Below are positions 1 through 10,221 of a stretch of DNA of 64,000 nucleotides, one piece after another. Each line of letters begins with the position of its first letter. The first letter of the stretch is position 1. Made by a program: the position numbers and the translations under genes. The stretch is from Paraburkholderia sartisoli (lineage in GTDB: Bacteria > Pseudomonadota > Gammaproteobacteria > Burkholderiales > Burkholderiaceae): assembly GCF_900107685.1 (NCBI RefSeq), contig NZ_FNRQ01000004.1, positions 390,573 through 454,572 of the forward strand, in the 5' to 3' direction. Below the pieces are notes generated by a model, which was given only the letters and a program-made list of their open reading frames with translations, made no database searches and had not been told where the DNA came from.

Positions 1-155
1 AATTGCAACAATTATCGTTCTGACGGTTCGATTACCGAGGCTGTCCTGTTACGTTCAGCAACAGTCAACGGAGCAGGAAGGGCGTGCTACCGCCCCGCCC
101 ACCCATGTCACGTTGCCGGTGCCATGTATCGGATCAAGCGAGGATCAGACGTCGA
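1..155. other. non-coding window edge
   Basis: No credible gene is visible in this short stretch downstream of the gnd stop codon. It should hold the 3' end of the gnd transcript, but I do not see a clear stem-loop followed by a T tract. Confidence 0.4.
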
Positions 156-1565
<1,410 letters not shown>

Positions 1566-1691
1566 GATATGAATTCTCCAGATTCCAGAAAGACGGGATG
1601 CCGCGCCGGATTGCCTGCCTGCGCGGCGTCGAGAGTGAAAGGATAAAAGAAATGGCCGGATGCCGCTTGTTTGCGGCCCACCGGACGCACG

Positions 1692-2315
1692 CTAGCGCTT
1701 GCGGAACACGAGACTGAAGTTGTTCGCGGGCATCGCCACCGGGTCTTCTCCTTCGAACGCCGCGGCAGCGGCCAGTTCCACGACGGCTTCCATATCGCGC
1801 ACGCCCCATTCGGCGTCGCGCAGTCGCAACTGCTGATCGAACGCCGCGTTGCTCGGTGCGGTATGCGCACCGTTGCGACGGTACGGCCCATACAGAAACA
1901 GCACGCCGCCGCGCTCCAGTATGCGCCCGGCGCCGGCGAAGAGCGCTTCGGTCGCGGCCCACGGCGAAATGTGGACCATGTTGATGCAGATGACCGCGCT
2001 CGCGGCGTCGATACCCCACGGCATACGACGCACATCGAGCGCGAGCGGCGCGCGCACGTTCGCGAGCCCGGCATGCGCGATCCACGCGGCAACCGATGCG
2101 CGTGCTTGCGCATCCGGATCGCTCGGCTGCCACGTGAGCGCCGGCAGCGCAGACGCAAAATGCGTCACGTGCTGGCCGGTGCCGCTCGCGATTTCGAGCA
2201 CGATGCCGCTTTGCGGCAGCACCTGTTGCAGCACGGTGAGAATGGGCTCGCGATTGCGGACGGCGGAAGGCGAGTGCTGTCGCAAGTTCGGCAGATTCGG
2301 GTTCGGTGTGTTCAT
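1692..2315 (-). CDS. DUF938 family class I SAM-dependent methyltransferase
   Basis: The 207-residue product resembles the DUF938 family of small cytoplasmic class I methyltransferases. The N-terminus carries a conserved stretch (HSPSAVRNREPIL, about 15-27), followed by the SAM-binding motif I EIASGTGQHV (about 41-50) and a later acidic motif in the Rossmann fold. No substrate is known for this family, so none is assigned. The length is typical. The gene lies 36 bases downstream of the Sir2 gene and is probably co-transcribed with it. I see no strong ribosome-binding site before the ATG. Confidence 0.85.
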   Translation of the reverse strand: MNTPNPNLPNLRQHSPSAVRNREPILTVLQQVLPQSGIVLEIASGTGQHVTHFASALPALTWQPSDPDAQARASVAAWIAHAGLANVRAPLALDVRRMPWGIDAASAVICINMVHISPWAATEALFAGAGRILERGGVLFLYGPYRRNGAHTAPSNAAFDQQLRLRDAEWGVRDMEAVVELAAAAAFEGEDPVAMPANNFSLVFRKR

Positions 2316-2351
2316 CGATTCGGGAAGGTGCTGGGCGAGGTCATGGGCGGG

Positions 2352-3227
2352 TCACGTGTTTGCGCGGGCTGCGAGTTGCGCGGCAAGCGCGGTCAGCGTG
2401 TCCGCACACGGCGCGGCCACTTTCAGCGCCAGCAACGGGTCGGCGCGCGTCCTGCCGAGATTGATCGCCGCGACCGGCTTGCCGGCCTTTTCGGCCCAGA
2501 CGCAAAAGCGATAGCCCGAATACACCATCAGCGAAGAGCCGACCACGAGCATCGCATCCGCTTCTTCGAGCGCGCGCGCAGCCGACTCGACACGCTCGCG
2601 CGGCACGTTCTCGCCGAAAAACACCACCGCCGGTTTCAGCAAGCCACCACACACAGGACATGGCGGCACGCGAAACGTGTCGAGGTCGTGCCATTCGAGA
2701 TGCGCGTCGCCATCGGCGGCGGGTTCGGCACTTGCATCGAGGAGCGCGGGATTGTCAGCCACGAGCGTGTGCTGGATCGTGGCACGCGCGTGCCGCGCAC
2801 CGCAGTCGAGACACGTCACGCCGCCGATGCTGCCGTGCAGTTCGATCACGCCCGAGCTGCCGGCGCGCTGATGCAGGCCGTCGACGTTCTGCGTCACGAG
2901 CGTCTCGACGTGTCCAGCGGCTTCGAGTTGGGCAAGCGCGCGATGCGCGGCGTTCGGCGCGGCATCGGCGACCACCGGCCAGCCGATCATGCTGCGCGCC
3001 CAGTAGCGCTTGCGGGAATGTTCGGCGCCGAGGAATTCCTGGAGCGTGATCGGCGGCGAACGCTTCCACTCGCCGTTTTCGTCGCGGTAGCCGGGGATGC
3101 CCGAATCGGTGCTGATCCCCGCGCCCGTCAACACGAAAAGCCGTGGATGACGCCGCACGAAATCGTGCAACGCGGCGAGCGCGTGCGGTTCGATGACTGG
3201 AGCGGCAGGTAACAGAGGTTCGTTCAT
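2352..3227 (-). CDS. Sir2 family NAD-dependent protein deacetylase
   Basis: This is a sirtuin, a cytoplasmic enzyme that uses NAD to remove acyl groups from protein lysines. From the chosen start it has 291 residues with the NAD-binding motif GAGIS (35-39), QNVDGLH (113-119), the catalytic His131 in ELHGS, and a structural zinc site formed by Cys139, Cys142, Cys190 and Cys193. The open frame extends 29 codons further upstream, but I chose the internal ATG at 3227 because it overlaps the stop codon of the preceding gene as ATGA, a typical coupled start, and the protein then begins at the conserved region. Sequence between the two zinc Cys pairs is longer than in minimal sirtuins. Confidence 0.93.
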   Translation of the reverse strand: MNEPLLPAAPVIEPHALAALHDFVRRHPRLFVLTGAGISTDSGIPGYRDENGEWKRSPPITLQEFLGAEHSRKRYWARSMIGWPVVADAAPNAAHRALAQLEAAGHVETLVTQNVDGLHQRAGSSGVIELHGSIGGVTCLDCGARHARATIQHTLVADNPALLDASAEPAADGDAHLEWHDLDTFRVPPCPVCGGLLKPAVVFFGENVPRERVESAARALEEADAMLVVGSSLMVYSGYRFCVWAEKAGKPVAAINLGRTRADPLLALKVAAPCADTLTALAAQLAARANT

Positions 3228-3430
3228 GAACGGGTACGACGGGGTTTCTTTTCGCGCGCGACACGTGCAGTGCCGGCGCGCGGTGTGCGCTTCGCACGAT
3301 GCCGCGCTTCCCACGCGGCGAGCGCGACACGATAACGTTCAAGCGCGGCTTCGTAAATATCGAAGATGCACGGATCGCACCCGCTGCCGCAACAATCCTC
3401 GAGTTCTGGCTGCGTGGGCGGCACCGGCAT
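3224..3430 (-). CDS. small oxidoreductase-like (OXLD1-type) Cys-rich protein
   Basis: This 68-residue protein begins with a proline-rich leader, then carries the motif ELEDCCGSGCDPCIFDIYE (residues 10-28), the hallmark of the oxidoreductase-like domain family that is shared with human mitochondrial OXLD1. The C-terminus is rich in Arg and Lys. The function is unknown; the clustered Cys residues suggest metal or cofactor binding, which is inference. The stop codon overlaps the Sir2 start by four bases (ATGA), so translation of the two is probably coupled. A longer frame runs up to 3613, but its extension looks like random GC-rich coding. Confidence 0.75.
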   Translation of the reverse strand: MPVPPTQPELEDCCGSGCDPCIFDIYEAALERYRVALAAWEARHRAKRTPRAGTARVAREKKPRRTRS

Positions 3431-3619
3431 CGGGTCGTCCCCGTTCGAGGCTTGCGGCACGACGGTATCCGGGTAATGACAGGGATTGGACAGTATAGGG
3501 GGAACCCGCGCGGCGCGCTGGCCTGCCCCCGGCCGACGAACGTCGCGGTACCGTGCGGCGCCGCAATGAAAAAGCGGGCGATGGCCGCATCGCATCGCGT
3601 CGCGTCGCGTCAATCAGTC

Positions 3620-5089
3620 TCAGTCGTCGCAGCGTCCGAAGGGCGGCTCGAAACCGTCATCGTGGCCACGCGAACCACCATGCTCGTCGTGACCGTGCTG
3701 ACCGAGCCGTTGCGGCACGTACGACGGCAGATCGCTCGCGTCGAAGGCAAACACGAAGAAGCGGTTCGGATTGTCGATGCCTGCGGGATGGTTCGTGTCC
3801 GTCACGGTCGCGATAAAGTCGTTGTCGTTGGCAAGAAACAGCGTGTGCTTCTTCACGCCGTTCACGACCACGTCCGGTCCGAACGCCGTGCCTTCGAGCT
3901 TGGCCGGAATGTCAGCCGGATTGAAACCGTGCGCGCTCAATACCGCTACCACGTCGATGAAGAGCGTCTTCGGAACCGCGAACGGCGCAAGCCCGCTTTC
4001 GCCAGCCGCATGCGTCACGTCCTGCGCGCCGCTCAGGTCGATGCGCGAGAGCTGTTTGAACGCCGCCGTCGAATCGTCGCCGAGACCCTTGCCGTCGCGT
4101 TCGTCGACGAGCAGTTCGTGATCGTTGATCGCCACGACGTCGCTGATCGTCGGGTACTTGGGCTTCTTCGCGGTGCCGATGTTGGTCAACGGATACGCGT
4201 ATTGAGTCGTCGCGCCCGTCGCGATGTCGATCTTCAGGATTCGCGTGTAGCCGCCATTCGTGCCGTTGTCCTGCAGCAGCGGACTTTGCATCGCCCCGAA
4301 CAGCGTGCGGCCGTCCGGCGAGATCGCGAGCCCTTCCATGCCTTTGTTGGCGACGCGCCCCGACGTGTTCTGGCTGATTTCCTGATCGCCGAGCGCGCTC
4401 AACGTCGTCACCGCGAAGGCGTCCGGCACCTTGATCACGCCCGTGCGTTCGCCGGTGCGGCGATCGAAGCGGTAGATGTACGGGCCGTATTCGTCCGAGA
4501 TGAAGACGCTCGCGCCGTCGTTGCTCACGCGAATGCTTTCCGGATCGAAGCGGGCGTCGCGCGGCCAGGTCGACAGATGCGTCACGTCGAAATTGTCGGA
4601 GCGGCCCGTGAAATACTGGGTGTGGTGTCGTGCGTTGAGCGCCGGCGCGCCGTTCGGCAGACCCGCCGCGCTGCCCGAACCGTAGACGAGACGATCGTCG
4701 CTGTGCAGGAGCGTCGTCGCGACGAGCGTGGGCGTGAGCGTCAGCGGCAATGCCGCGCCCTTCGCGGAAGGCGTGAGACGCATGCGCAACGTGTGGAAGC
4801 GGTTGATGTACGACGCGGTATCGTCGACGGCCGCGTTGAACGGCACGGCGTTCGGGCCACGGTCCGGCACGGCAAGGAACGTGCGGCAGCCGGCGTACGC
4901 GATGCCCGAACCCAGACCGCCGAGCAGGTTGCCCGCGACGCCGTTTTCGAGCGGTGCGGCCGTCTCGGTCGAGCGGTCGGCCAGATGTCCATCCAGGCTG
5001 CCGGTGGCGACGAGGTCAGGGGCGGCATGCGCCGCGGGCATCGCGAGTAGCGACGCAATGGCGATGGATAACAGTTTCGGCTGCGACAC
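3620..5089 (-). CDS. secreted esterase-like activity of phytase family protein
   Basis: The 489-residue product matches the esterase-like activity of phytase family, predicted beta-propeller proteins that act outside the cytoplasm. The N-terminus is a clear Sec signal peptide with a cleavage site after AHA (about residue 22). The conserved blocks GIAYAG.RTFLAVPDRGPNA and FISDEYGPYIYRFD are present. The start is GTG at 5089, preceded by AGGAG with an 8-base spacing. The C-terminal tail is rich in His, Gly and Asp (HGHDEHGGSRGHDD), which may bind metal. The substrate is unknown; a phosphoester is plausible from the family name only. The gene leads the minus-strand run that includes the sirtuin, though the 190-base gap leaves co-transcription uncertain. 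Confidence 0.88.
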   Translation of the reverse strand: MSQPKLLSIAIASLLAMPAAHAAPDLVATGSLDGHLADRSTETAAPLENGVAGNLLGGLGSGIAYAGCRTFLAVPDRGPNAVPFNAAVDDTASYINRFHTLRMRLTPSAKGAALPLTLTPTLVATTLLHSDDRLVYGSGSAAGLPNGAPALNARHHTQYFTGRSDNFDVTHLSTWPRDARFDPESIRVSNDGASVFISDEYGPYIYRFDRRTGERTGVIKVPDAFAVTTLSALGDQEISQNTSGRVANKGMEGLAISPDGRTLFGAMQSPLLQDNGTNGGYTRILKIDIATGATTQYAYPLTNIGTAKKPKYPTISDVVAINDHELLVDERDGKGLGDDSTAAFKQLSRIDLSGAQDVTHAAGESGLAPFAVPKTLFIDVVAVLSAHGFNPADIPAKLEGTAFGPDVVVNGVKKHTLFLANDNDFIATVTDTNHPAGIDNPNRFFVFAFDASDLPSYVPQRLGQHGHDEHGGSRGHDDGFEPPFGRCDD

Positions 5090-5415
5090 AGTGATGTCTC
5101 CTGGTGTTCGGAACGGGTGATCAGGACTGGCGAACTGACGGGACCAGCGCGACCCGACGCATACGGCGACGGGCCGGATTGCAGGACAAGGCCGGCCCTG
5201 AAGAAACAGGCGAACAGCGTGAATAGCGTGGAACGGGCGAGGCAGAGGAAAGCAGCGGAACGACAGAAAACCGGTTGAAGCAAGGTACGTGACGCGTATG
5301 GCGAAAATGTGACGACGGACCCGGACGCGCGCAAATGGTATCTTTGGCTGTTCAGGCGCGGATTCGCGCGCACCCGCAAGCCCTCCCTCGCACGAGGAAG
5401 GTGGACAGAAGCATC
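5090..5415. other. divergent intergenic region
   Basis: This region of about 326 bases separates the start of the esterase-like gene on the minus strand from the polysaccharide deacetylase gene on the plus strand. It must contain both promoters. I see the AGGAG site of the minus-strand gene and the GAGGAAGG site of the plus-strand gene, but no convincing operator or small gene. Confidence 0.5.
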
Positions 5416-6276
5416 ATGATCGAATCAAGTCCGGCCCCGCAGCGCGGGCCTCGCATTCCCTCCGTGCGCCGCTGGCGCTACGAAGGCTTTCCGCCCATGC
5501 TGAAGGCCACCATCGCCTGGCACGCGCTCGCGCTTGCCGGCTTCCTGAGCGCGCCCCGCGCATGGCCGTGGTGGCTCGCGTTCGTGATGATCAACCACGC
5601 GACGGTGACCATCGCCGGCTTATGGCCGCGCTCGTCGCTGCTGGGGCCGAACTGGACGCGTCTGCCTGCCCACGCAGGCAACGCCGATGCCATCGCGCTC
5701 ACCATCGACGACGGCCCGGACCCGGTTGTCACGCCCCAGGTGCTCGACCTGCTCGACCGTTACCGCGTGCGCGCGACGTTCTTCTGCATCGGCGCCAAGG
5801 CGCAGCGCCATGCCGCGCTGACGCGCGAAATCGTCGCGCGCGGGCATGCCGTGGAAAACCACTCACAGGTCCACGTCCACACGTTTTCGGTCACGCTGCC
5901 CGGCGCGCTCAGGCGTGAAATCGAAGCCGCGCAGCAGACGTTCGAAACGCTGACCGGCGAGCGCCCCTACTTTTTCCGCGCGCCCGCCGGGCTGCGCAAC
6001 GTCTTTCTCGAACCGGTTCTGGGGAAACTCGACCTGCGTCTCGCGGCGTGGACGCGGCGCGGCTTCGACACGCGCGAGCGCGATCCGGCAATCGTTGCGC
6101 ACCGGCTGCTCGACGGGCTCGCCGCCCGCGACATCCTGCTCCTGCACGACGGCAACGCCGCGACCACGGAGGACGGCGAACCGCTGGTGCTCGCCGTGTT
6201 GCCACACGTGATCGAAGCGGCGCGGCGTCGGGGCCTGCGCTTCGTCACGTTGCGCGAAGCGCGCAAGGTTGCATGA
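5416..6276 (+). CDS. membrane-anchored polysaccharide deacetylase (NodB domain)
   Basis: This is a carbohydrate esterase family 4 type deacetylase that removes N- or O-acetyl groups from cell-surface polysaccharides. All the usual metal and catalytic motifs are present: TIDDGPD (96-102), the metal-binding HSQVH (149-153), RAPAG (188-192) and LLHDGN (242-247), so the enzyme should be active. One or two hydrophobic segments at about residues 32-70 suggest inner-membrane anchoring with the catalytic domain outside. I chose the ATG at 5416 because AGGAAGG lies upstream; the frame is open to 5335. The real substrate cannot be told from the sequence; its neighbours are not exopolysaccharide genes. 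Confidence 0.9.
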   Translation: MIESSPAPQRGPRIPSVRRWRYEGFPPMLKATIAWHALALAGFLSAPRAWPWWLAFVMINHATVTIAGLWPRSSLLGPNWTRLPAHAGNADAIALTIDDGPDPVVTPQVLDLLDRYRVRATFFCIGAKAQRHAALTREIVARGHAVENHSQVHVHTFSVTLPGALRREIEAAQQTFETLTGERPYFFRAPAGLRNVFLEPVLGKLDLRLAAWTRRGFDTRERDPAIVAHRLLDGLAARDILLLHDGNAATTEDGEPLVLAVLPHVIEAARRRGLRFVTLREARKVA

Positions 6277-6402
6277 AACCGGGTGGTGCCGCGACATGCA
6301 ACGTGACGCGGTATCGGCGACACCGCGTCACGCCCACACACATACACGCGCACGGAACGGCCACCTGGAGCGGCGGCAATCCCGCACGCGCGGGTTCAGG
6401 CG

Positions 6403-6654
6403 CTACATCCGGCGCTTGACGAAACCGACGATCACCAGCAGCACGATCGCGCCGACCACGGAAGCGATCCAGCCCGCCGCCTGGCCAGGCTGATACCAGC
6501 CGAGCGCGCGCCCCACGTAACCCGCGATCAGCGACCCGACGATACCCACGACCATCGTCATGATGATGCCCATGCTGTCGTCGCCGGGCTTGAGTGCCCG
6601 TGCGATCAGCCCTATGACCAGCCCCACAATCAGCGTACCGATGAGCGCAAACAT
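6403..6654 (-). CDS. GlsB/YeaQ/YmgE family stress-response membrane protein
   Basis: This 83-residue protein is almost entirely hydrophobic and predicted to form three transmembrane helices, with the glycine-rich pattern GLVIGLIARALKPGDD and a short basic C-terminus (FVKRRM). This matches the transglycosylase-associated or GlsB/YeaQ/YmgE family, small inner-membrane proteins often induced by general stress. The frame is open to 6708, but the ATG at 6654 gives the normal family length. Molecular function is unknown. It lies downstream of the DUF2252 gene on the same strand, 102 bases away. Confidence 0.88.
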   Translation of the reverse strand: MFALIGTLIVGLVIGLIARALKPGDDSMGIIMTMVVGIVGSLIAGYVGRALGWYQPGQAAGWIASVVGAIVLLVIVGFVKRRM

Positions 6655-6756
6655 ATAACTCTCCCGTTGAACCAGCTGTTGCACACGAATTTTGCCGACC
6701 GGGAACACGTCGCACGAGCGCGTTGATATGCGAAGCGTGTTCCGCGACCAGCCACA

Positions 6757-8187
6757 CTACACACGAAAATCGGCGGCCATGTCCTCGTCGGTGCGCGCTT
6801 CGAGATCGCCGTTGCGACACGCCTTGATGAATAGTTCGTAGTCTTTCTCGACCTGATCCGCGTAGGCGGAAGCATAGCCGACCAGCGCTTCCGCAAACTG
6901 GTCGCTGCGGCCGATATATGCGCTGATCTCGATGGCCTGACCGCTCGCCTTGGCGTGCGCCCGGGCCATGATCCAGCCGCATATGCGCGCGTACCCTTCC
7001 AGCAGAGTGTTGTCGAACAGTTCGATGTTGGCGGACAGCTTCATGTCGCGTAACTGGCGGACATAGAAGTGCCGTCCCATCGGGCCGGTTGTCCAGCCAA
7101 GGAAGATATCGCTGACGGCCTGCAGCGCACGCTGCCCCCGCACGACGCGCTCGCCGTGATGGCGGATGCCCGCCGCCGTCCGGAAATGCTGCGGCGGCTT
7201 GAAGTACTGCCCGATCACCGACTGGCTCGCTTCCTTGATCTGCAGGAAGAGCGGCTTGTCGAGGTGGTCGGTGTTGAGCATCACGAGGCATCGCGTGCCG
7301 ACGCTGCCCACGCCCACCACCTTGAACACCAGATCCTGCGGCGCGAAGTGACGAAGCAGATTGCGCCGGTCGTGCGTGAGCGTCTTCAGGTAGTCTTCGT
7401 ACATGCTGCCGATGAGCGAACGCCAGTCGCCCGCCGCCAACCCGTCGTCCTCCGGCTCGAACAGCGTGTTGTTGCCGCGCATGTGAAAGAGACCCGGCGG
7501 CGCGTCGCGTATGTGCCATCTATCGTCGACGCGTTCAGCCATCTTCTCAAGCATGCTTTCGTGCGTGCGCGACGCCGCTTTTTCCAGACCGCGCCTGAGA
7601 GCGCGGCGCACCTCCGGCGAGACCGCCGTCTCGATCATCCGCTCGAACGTGATGCGGTCGTACCAGAGCTCGAGCGTGCCGTACCCGGAATACGTCCGCA
7701 TCCAGTCGCGGTACGTGGTGGCGACCGTCATCACGAGTTCGTCGGCCGTGCTGCGGCTTAGCCGCATATGTCTTGCCGCGACGACAAAGCTCGCGGTCAG
7801 CCGCTTCAGATCCCATTCCCACGGGCCGTACGCGACTTCGTCGAAGTCGTTCAGATCGAACGCCAGTTGCCGCTCGGGCGTCGCAAAGCCGCCGAAGTTC
7901 ATCAGATGGCCGTCGCCACAGATCGGCATGACGATGCCCGTGTCCTGCACCTTGCTGAGGTCGTGCGCCTGAATGATCGAGGTACCGCGAAAGAACGTGA
8001 ACGGCGACACCGCCATGCGCCCATACCGCAATGGCACGAGACGCCGCACGCGCCCTTCGCTGCTCTTCTTCAGCAGCGCGATGGGATCGCGGTCGAAATC
8101 GCCAACCGCACGATGGCTGGACCGTTTGCTATGTTCGCGCGCGGCGCGACCGGCCGCTTCCCGTTCAGCGAGAGTGCTCGACGTCAT
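6757..8187 (-). CDS. DUF2252 domain-containing protein
   Basis: The 476-residue product is full length for DUF2252, an uncharacterised family with a distant kinase-like fold. Conserved blocks are visible: LVPLRYGRMAVSPFTFFRG, CGDGHLMNFGGFATPER, FDLNDFDEVAYGPWEWDLKRL, and the later GVGSVGTRCLVML and FLQIKEA segments. The HxxN and DxD-like residues in those blocks resemble phosphotransferase motifs, but no activity is established. The start at 8187 is supported by GGAG 7 bases upstream; the frame is open to 8478, but that extension is low-complexity antisense coding. No signal peptide is seen, so it is cytoplasmic. Confidence 0.9.
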   Translation of the reverse strand: MTSSTLAEREAAGRAAREHSKRSSHRAVGDFDRDPIALLKKSSEGRVRRLVPLRYGRMAVSPFTFFRGTSIIQAHDLSKVQDTGIVMPICGDGHLMNFGGFATPERQLAFDLNDFDEVAYGPWEWDLKRLTASFVVAARHMRLSRSTADELVMTVATTYRDWMRTYSGYGTLELWYDRITFERMIETAVSPEVRRALRRGLEKAASRTHESMLEKMAERVDDRWHIRDAPPGLFHMRGNNTLFEPEDDGLAAGDWRSLIGSMYEDYLKTLTHDRRNLLRHFAPQDLVFKVVGVGSVGTRCLVMLNTDHLDKPLFLQIKEASQSVIGQYFKPPQHFRTAAGIRHHGERVVRGQRALQAVSDIFLGWTTGPMGRHFYVRQLRDMKLSANIELFDNTLLEGYARICGWIMARAHAKASGQAIEISAYIGRSDQFAEALVGYASAYADQVEKDYELFIKACRNGDLEARTDEDMAADFRV

Positions 8188-8665
8188 GCATTTCTCCGGT
8201 TTCTTCGAATCATCATGGACTGGCACGCGGCGGCTGCCTGCCCGCTGCGGGCAGAACACCTGACCCGCATCGAACCTGTGCTCCGCGCGGCTCGCGCCAG
8301 CGCCGGCAGCGCCCCTGCGGCCTTGAGGAGCAGCATCGCCTGCCGGTATTAAATCCCGCGGCGAACGCCAGCGCAAGGGGCCGGACCATGGCGCATCACT
8401 TTGTGACAACTGGACCGTCCGGCCATGCGTCTCGCCATAAAGATCGATATGTTTATTTCGATTGTTTAGAATCGACACCGGACGGAGACAAAATTAACCG
8501 ATCAGGACAGACCAGAACAGATGAAAACGCCCTTTGCCTTTTCGGATACATCCCATTTCGCCGGCACGTCGTCTTGCCCAACACTTTCGCCCTTTCACAG
8601 GAACCGCGCGCACGCGACGCATCGCAGCGCGCACGCATCCATCGAACCGGCGAGCCTCTGACGAC
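8188..8665. other. divergent intergenic region
   Basis: About 480 bases lie between the DUF2252 gene and the lipoprotein gene, which point away from each other. The centre (about 8440-8520) is locally A/T-rich and is a reasonable place for both promoters. I see no stem-loop, repeat or small gene that I would defend. Confidence 0.45.
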
Positions 8666-9214
8666 GTGAACCCTTCCCTCTTCGCCCGCTGCGGCGTGTT
8701 CGGCAGCGCGATGCTGCTGTCGGCGTGCTGCCTCTTTCCGGGCTACCGGCACAAGACCGACGCCATTCCCCACACCACGGGCTCCCTTACCGTCGCCCCC
8801 GCTTCGAGTTTCGCCTATGTGCCCGCGGAGGACGGCCGGCTTTCGCCGAACCGCATCCAGAACACGGCTTCGTCGAGCATCACGCTCAAGAAGAACATCG
8901 ATGCGAGCGTACGCGATGCGGTTGCAAAAACGCTCACGCGCGCCGGCATCAACACCGCCGACAACGCGCGCATCCTGAGCGCGCGCATCGAGGTGTTCTC
9001 GGTGGAAGACGCGCGCTCGCCCGCATGGTGGACGTTGAAGATGCATTACGTGCTGACCGGAACCGACTCGAAACAGGAACTCTATGCGTCGACGAAAACC
9101 GTGCGACGCCAGTTCCATACGTTCACCAGCAATACAATCGCGCTCGAGGACACGGTGGCGGCCAACGTGTCCTCGCTGCTCGGCGATCCTGATTTCGTGC
9201 GCGTGCTGCATTGA
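8666..9214 (+). CDS. putative lipoprotein of unknown function
   Basis: From a GTG at 8666 the product has 182 residues and begins with a short hydrophobic signal ending in LLSAC, a good lipobox, so it is probably an outer- or inner-membrane-anchored lipoprotein. The rest is soluble, with a conserved-looking segment (KKNIDASVRDAVAKTLTRAG) and a closing stretch ALEDTVAANVSSLLGDPDF; this pattern is seen in lipoproteins that act as assembly or transport accessories, but I do not recognise the family. The frame is open to 8534; the GTG was chosen because only it puts the lipobox at a normal distance from the start. The ribosome-binding site is weak. Confidence 0.7.
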   Translation: MNPSLFARCGVFGSAMLLSACCLFPGYRHKTDAIPHTTGSLTVAPASSFAYVPAEDGRLSPNRIQNTASSSITLKKNIDASVRDAVAKTLTRAGINTADNARILSARIEVFSVEDARSPAWWTLKMHYVLTGTDSKQELYASTKTVRRQFHTFTSNTIALEDTVAANVSSLLGDPDFVRVLH

Positions 9215-9359
9215 TCGAACGTTGATCGCGCATTGACCACGCATTGATCACGCGCGGCTTCGCCACTTCGGTACAATCGGCGAGACCTGTCTTGTGGCCC
9301 GTTGCCGGGTCGGTTGCACGGACCGCTCAGGCAACGGGTGCTCATCCTGCGAGCCGCTC

Positions 9360-9980
9360 ATGTCCTTTACCGCCTGGCTTTTCTTCCTGCCCGCCTGCTT
9401 TGCGCTGAACATGGCGCCCGGCCCCAACAACCTGCTGTCGATCAATGTCGCGGCGCGTCATGGCTTCTGGATGGCCGGCATCGCGGGCACGGGCCGCCTC
9501 GTCGCGTTTGCCGCGATGCTCGCGTTGACCGCCACGGGGCTTGCCGCCGTGCTGCACGCGTCGGCATGGGTGTTTCTCGGCATCAAGCTCGCCGGCGCCG
9601 GCTATCTGATCTGGCTCGCGGTCCAGTTGTGGCGCAGCAAGGCCACGACGTTCGAATCAGCAAAACACGACGACGCGTCGCTCTGGCGCCTCGCACGACG
9701 CGAATGCCTCGTCGCCGCCGGCAACCCGAAAGCGATTCTGGTGTTCACGGCGTTCCTGCCGCAATTCGTCGACATCACGCAACCGATGGTGCCGCAGTTC
9801 ACCGTGCTCAGCGCGAGCTTTCTCGTGCTCGAATCGATTGCGATCGTGCTGTATTCCTGCGCGGGCATGTGGCTCGGCCGCTGGCTCACGCGCGCCGATG
9901 TGCGCCGCTGGTTCAACCGCTGCTGCGGGACGTTTCTAGGTGCGATCGGCCTCAGCTTCCTGCTCGCGCGTCACACCTGA
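9360..9980 (+). CDS. LysE family amino-acid exporter
   Basis: This 206-residue inner-membrane protein has the LysE/RhtB fold of about six transmembrane helices. It shows the family motifs NMAPGPNNLLS near residue 17 and AAGNPKAILVFTAFLPQF near residue 120. Such proteins export amino acids or their derivatives by proton exchange; the specific substrate is not predictable. The ATG at 9360 was chosen over an upstream frame start at 9294 because it begins directly at the first helix. It stands alone, with 145 bases of non-coding sequence upstream and 241 downstream. Confidence 0.9.
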   Translation: MSFTAWLFFLPACFALNMAPGPNNLLSINVAARHGFWMAGIAGTGRLVAFAAMLALTATGLAAVLHASAWVFLGIKLAGAGYLIWLAVQLWRSKATTFESAKHDDASLWRLARRECLVAAGNPKAILVFTAFLPQFVDITQPMVPQFTVLSASFLVLESIAIVLYSCAGMWLGRWLTRADVRRWFNRCCGTFLGAIGLSFLLARHT

Positions 9981-10035
9981 GCGCCATGCGCGGCAGAGCG
10001 CGCGCCGGATGCACGGCACGAACCGCGCGAACCAT

Positions 10036-10074
10036 AAGTTATTGCTAATGCATTCAGTCAATAACTTTAACTAT
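10036..10074 (+). promoter_or_regulatory. inverted repeat plus A/T-rich promoter element
   Basis: A perfect 8-base inverted repeat, AAGTTATT (10036-10043) and AATAACTT (10060-10067), is separated by 16 bases. It runs into AACTTTAACTAT (10063-10074), a 12-base string found again at 16471-16482 and in related form at 15454-15473. The layout, a dyad next to a possible -10 (TAACTA) and about 150 bases before the reductase gene, fits a binding site for a LysR-type activator. The regulator is not known; two lysR genes lie nearby (12.8 kb and 15.5 kb). Confidence 0.5.
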
Positions 10075-10221
10075 CATCAATCGATGCATCCACTTATTCT
10101 CGAAACATCGTCCGGACTCGCCGCATGAAACGCGCAATGCCAACGTAACGGCACATCTCACGCGCGGGCACTGCACTTGCGGCAACGGACAGACAGCTTT
10201 CAATCGTCACTGGGGCAAACC

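Noticed and set aside
3299..5050. Long open frame of 583 codons on the plus strand
   Set aside because: It is antisense to the secreted esterase-like gene. In GC-rich DNA the opposite strand often stays open; the product is Arg/Ala/Val-rich without any motif.
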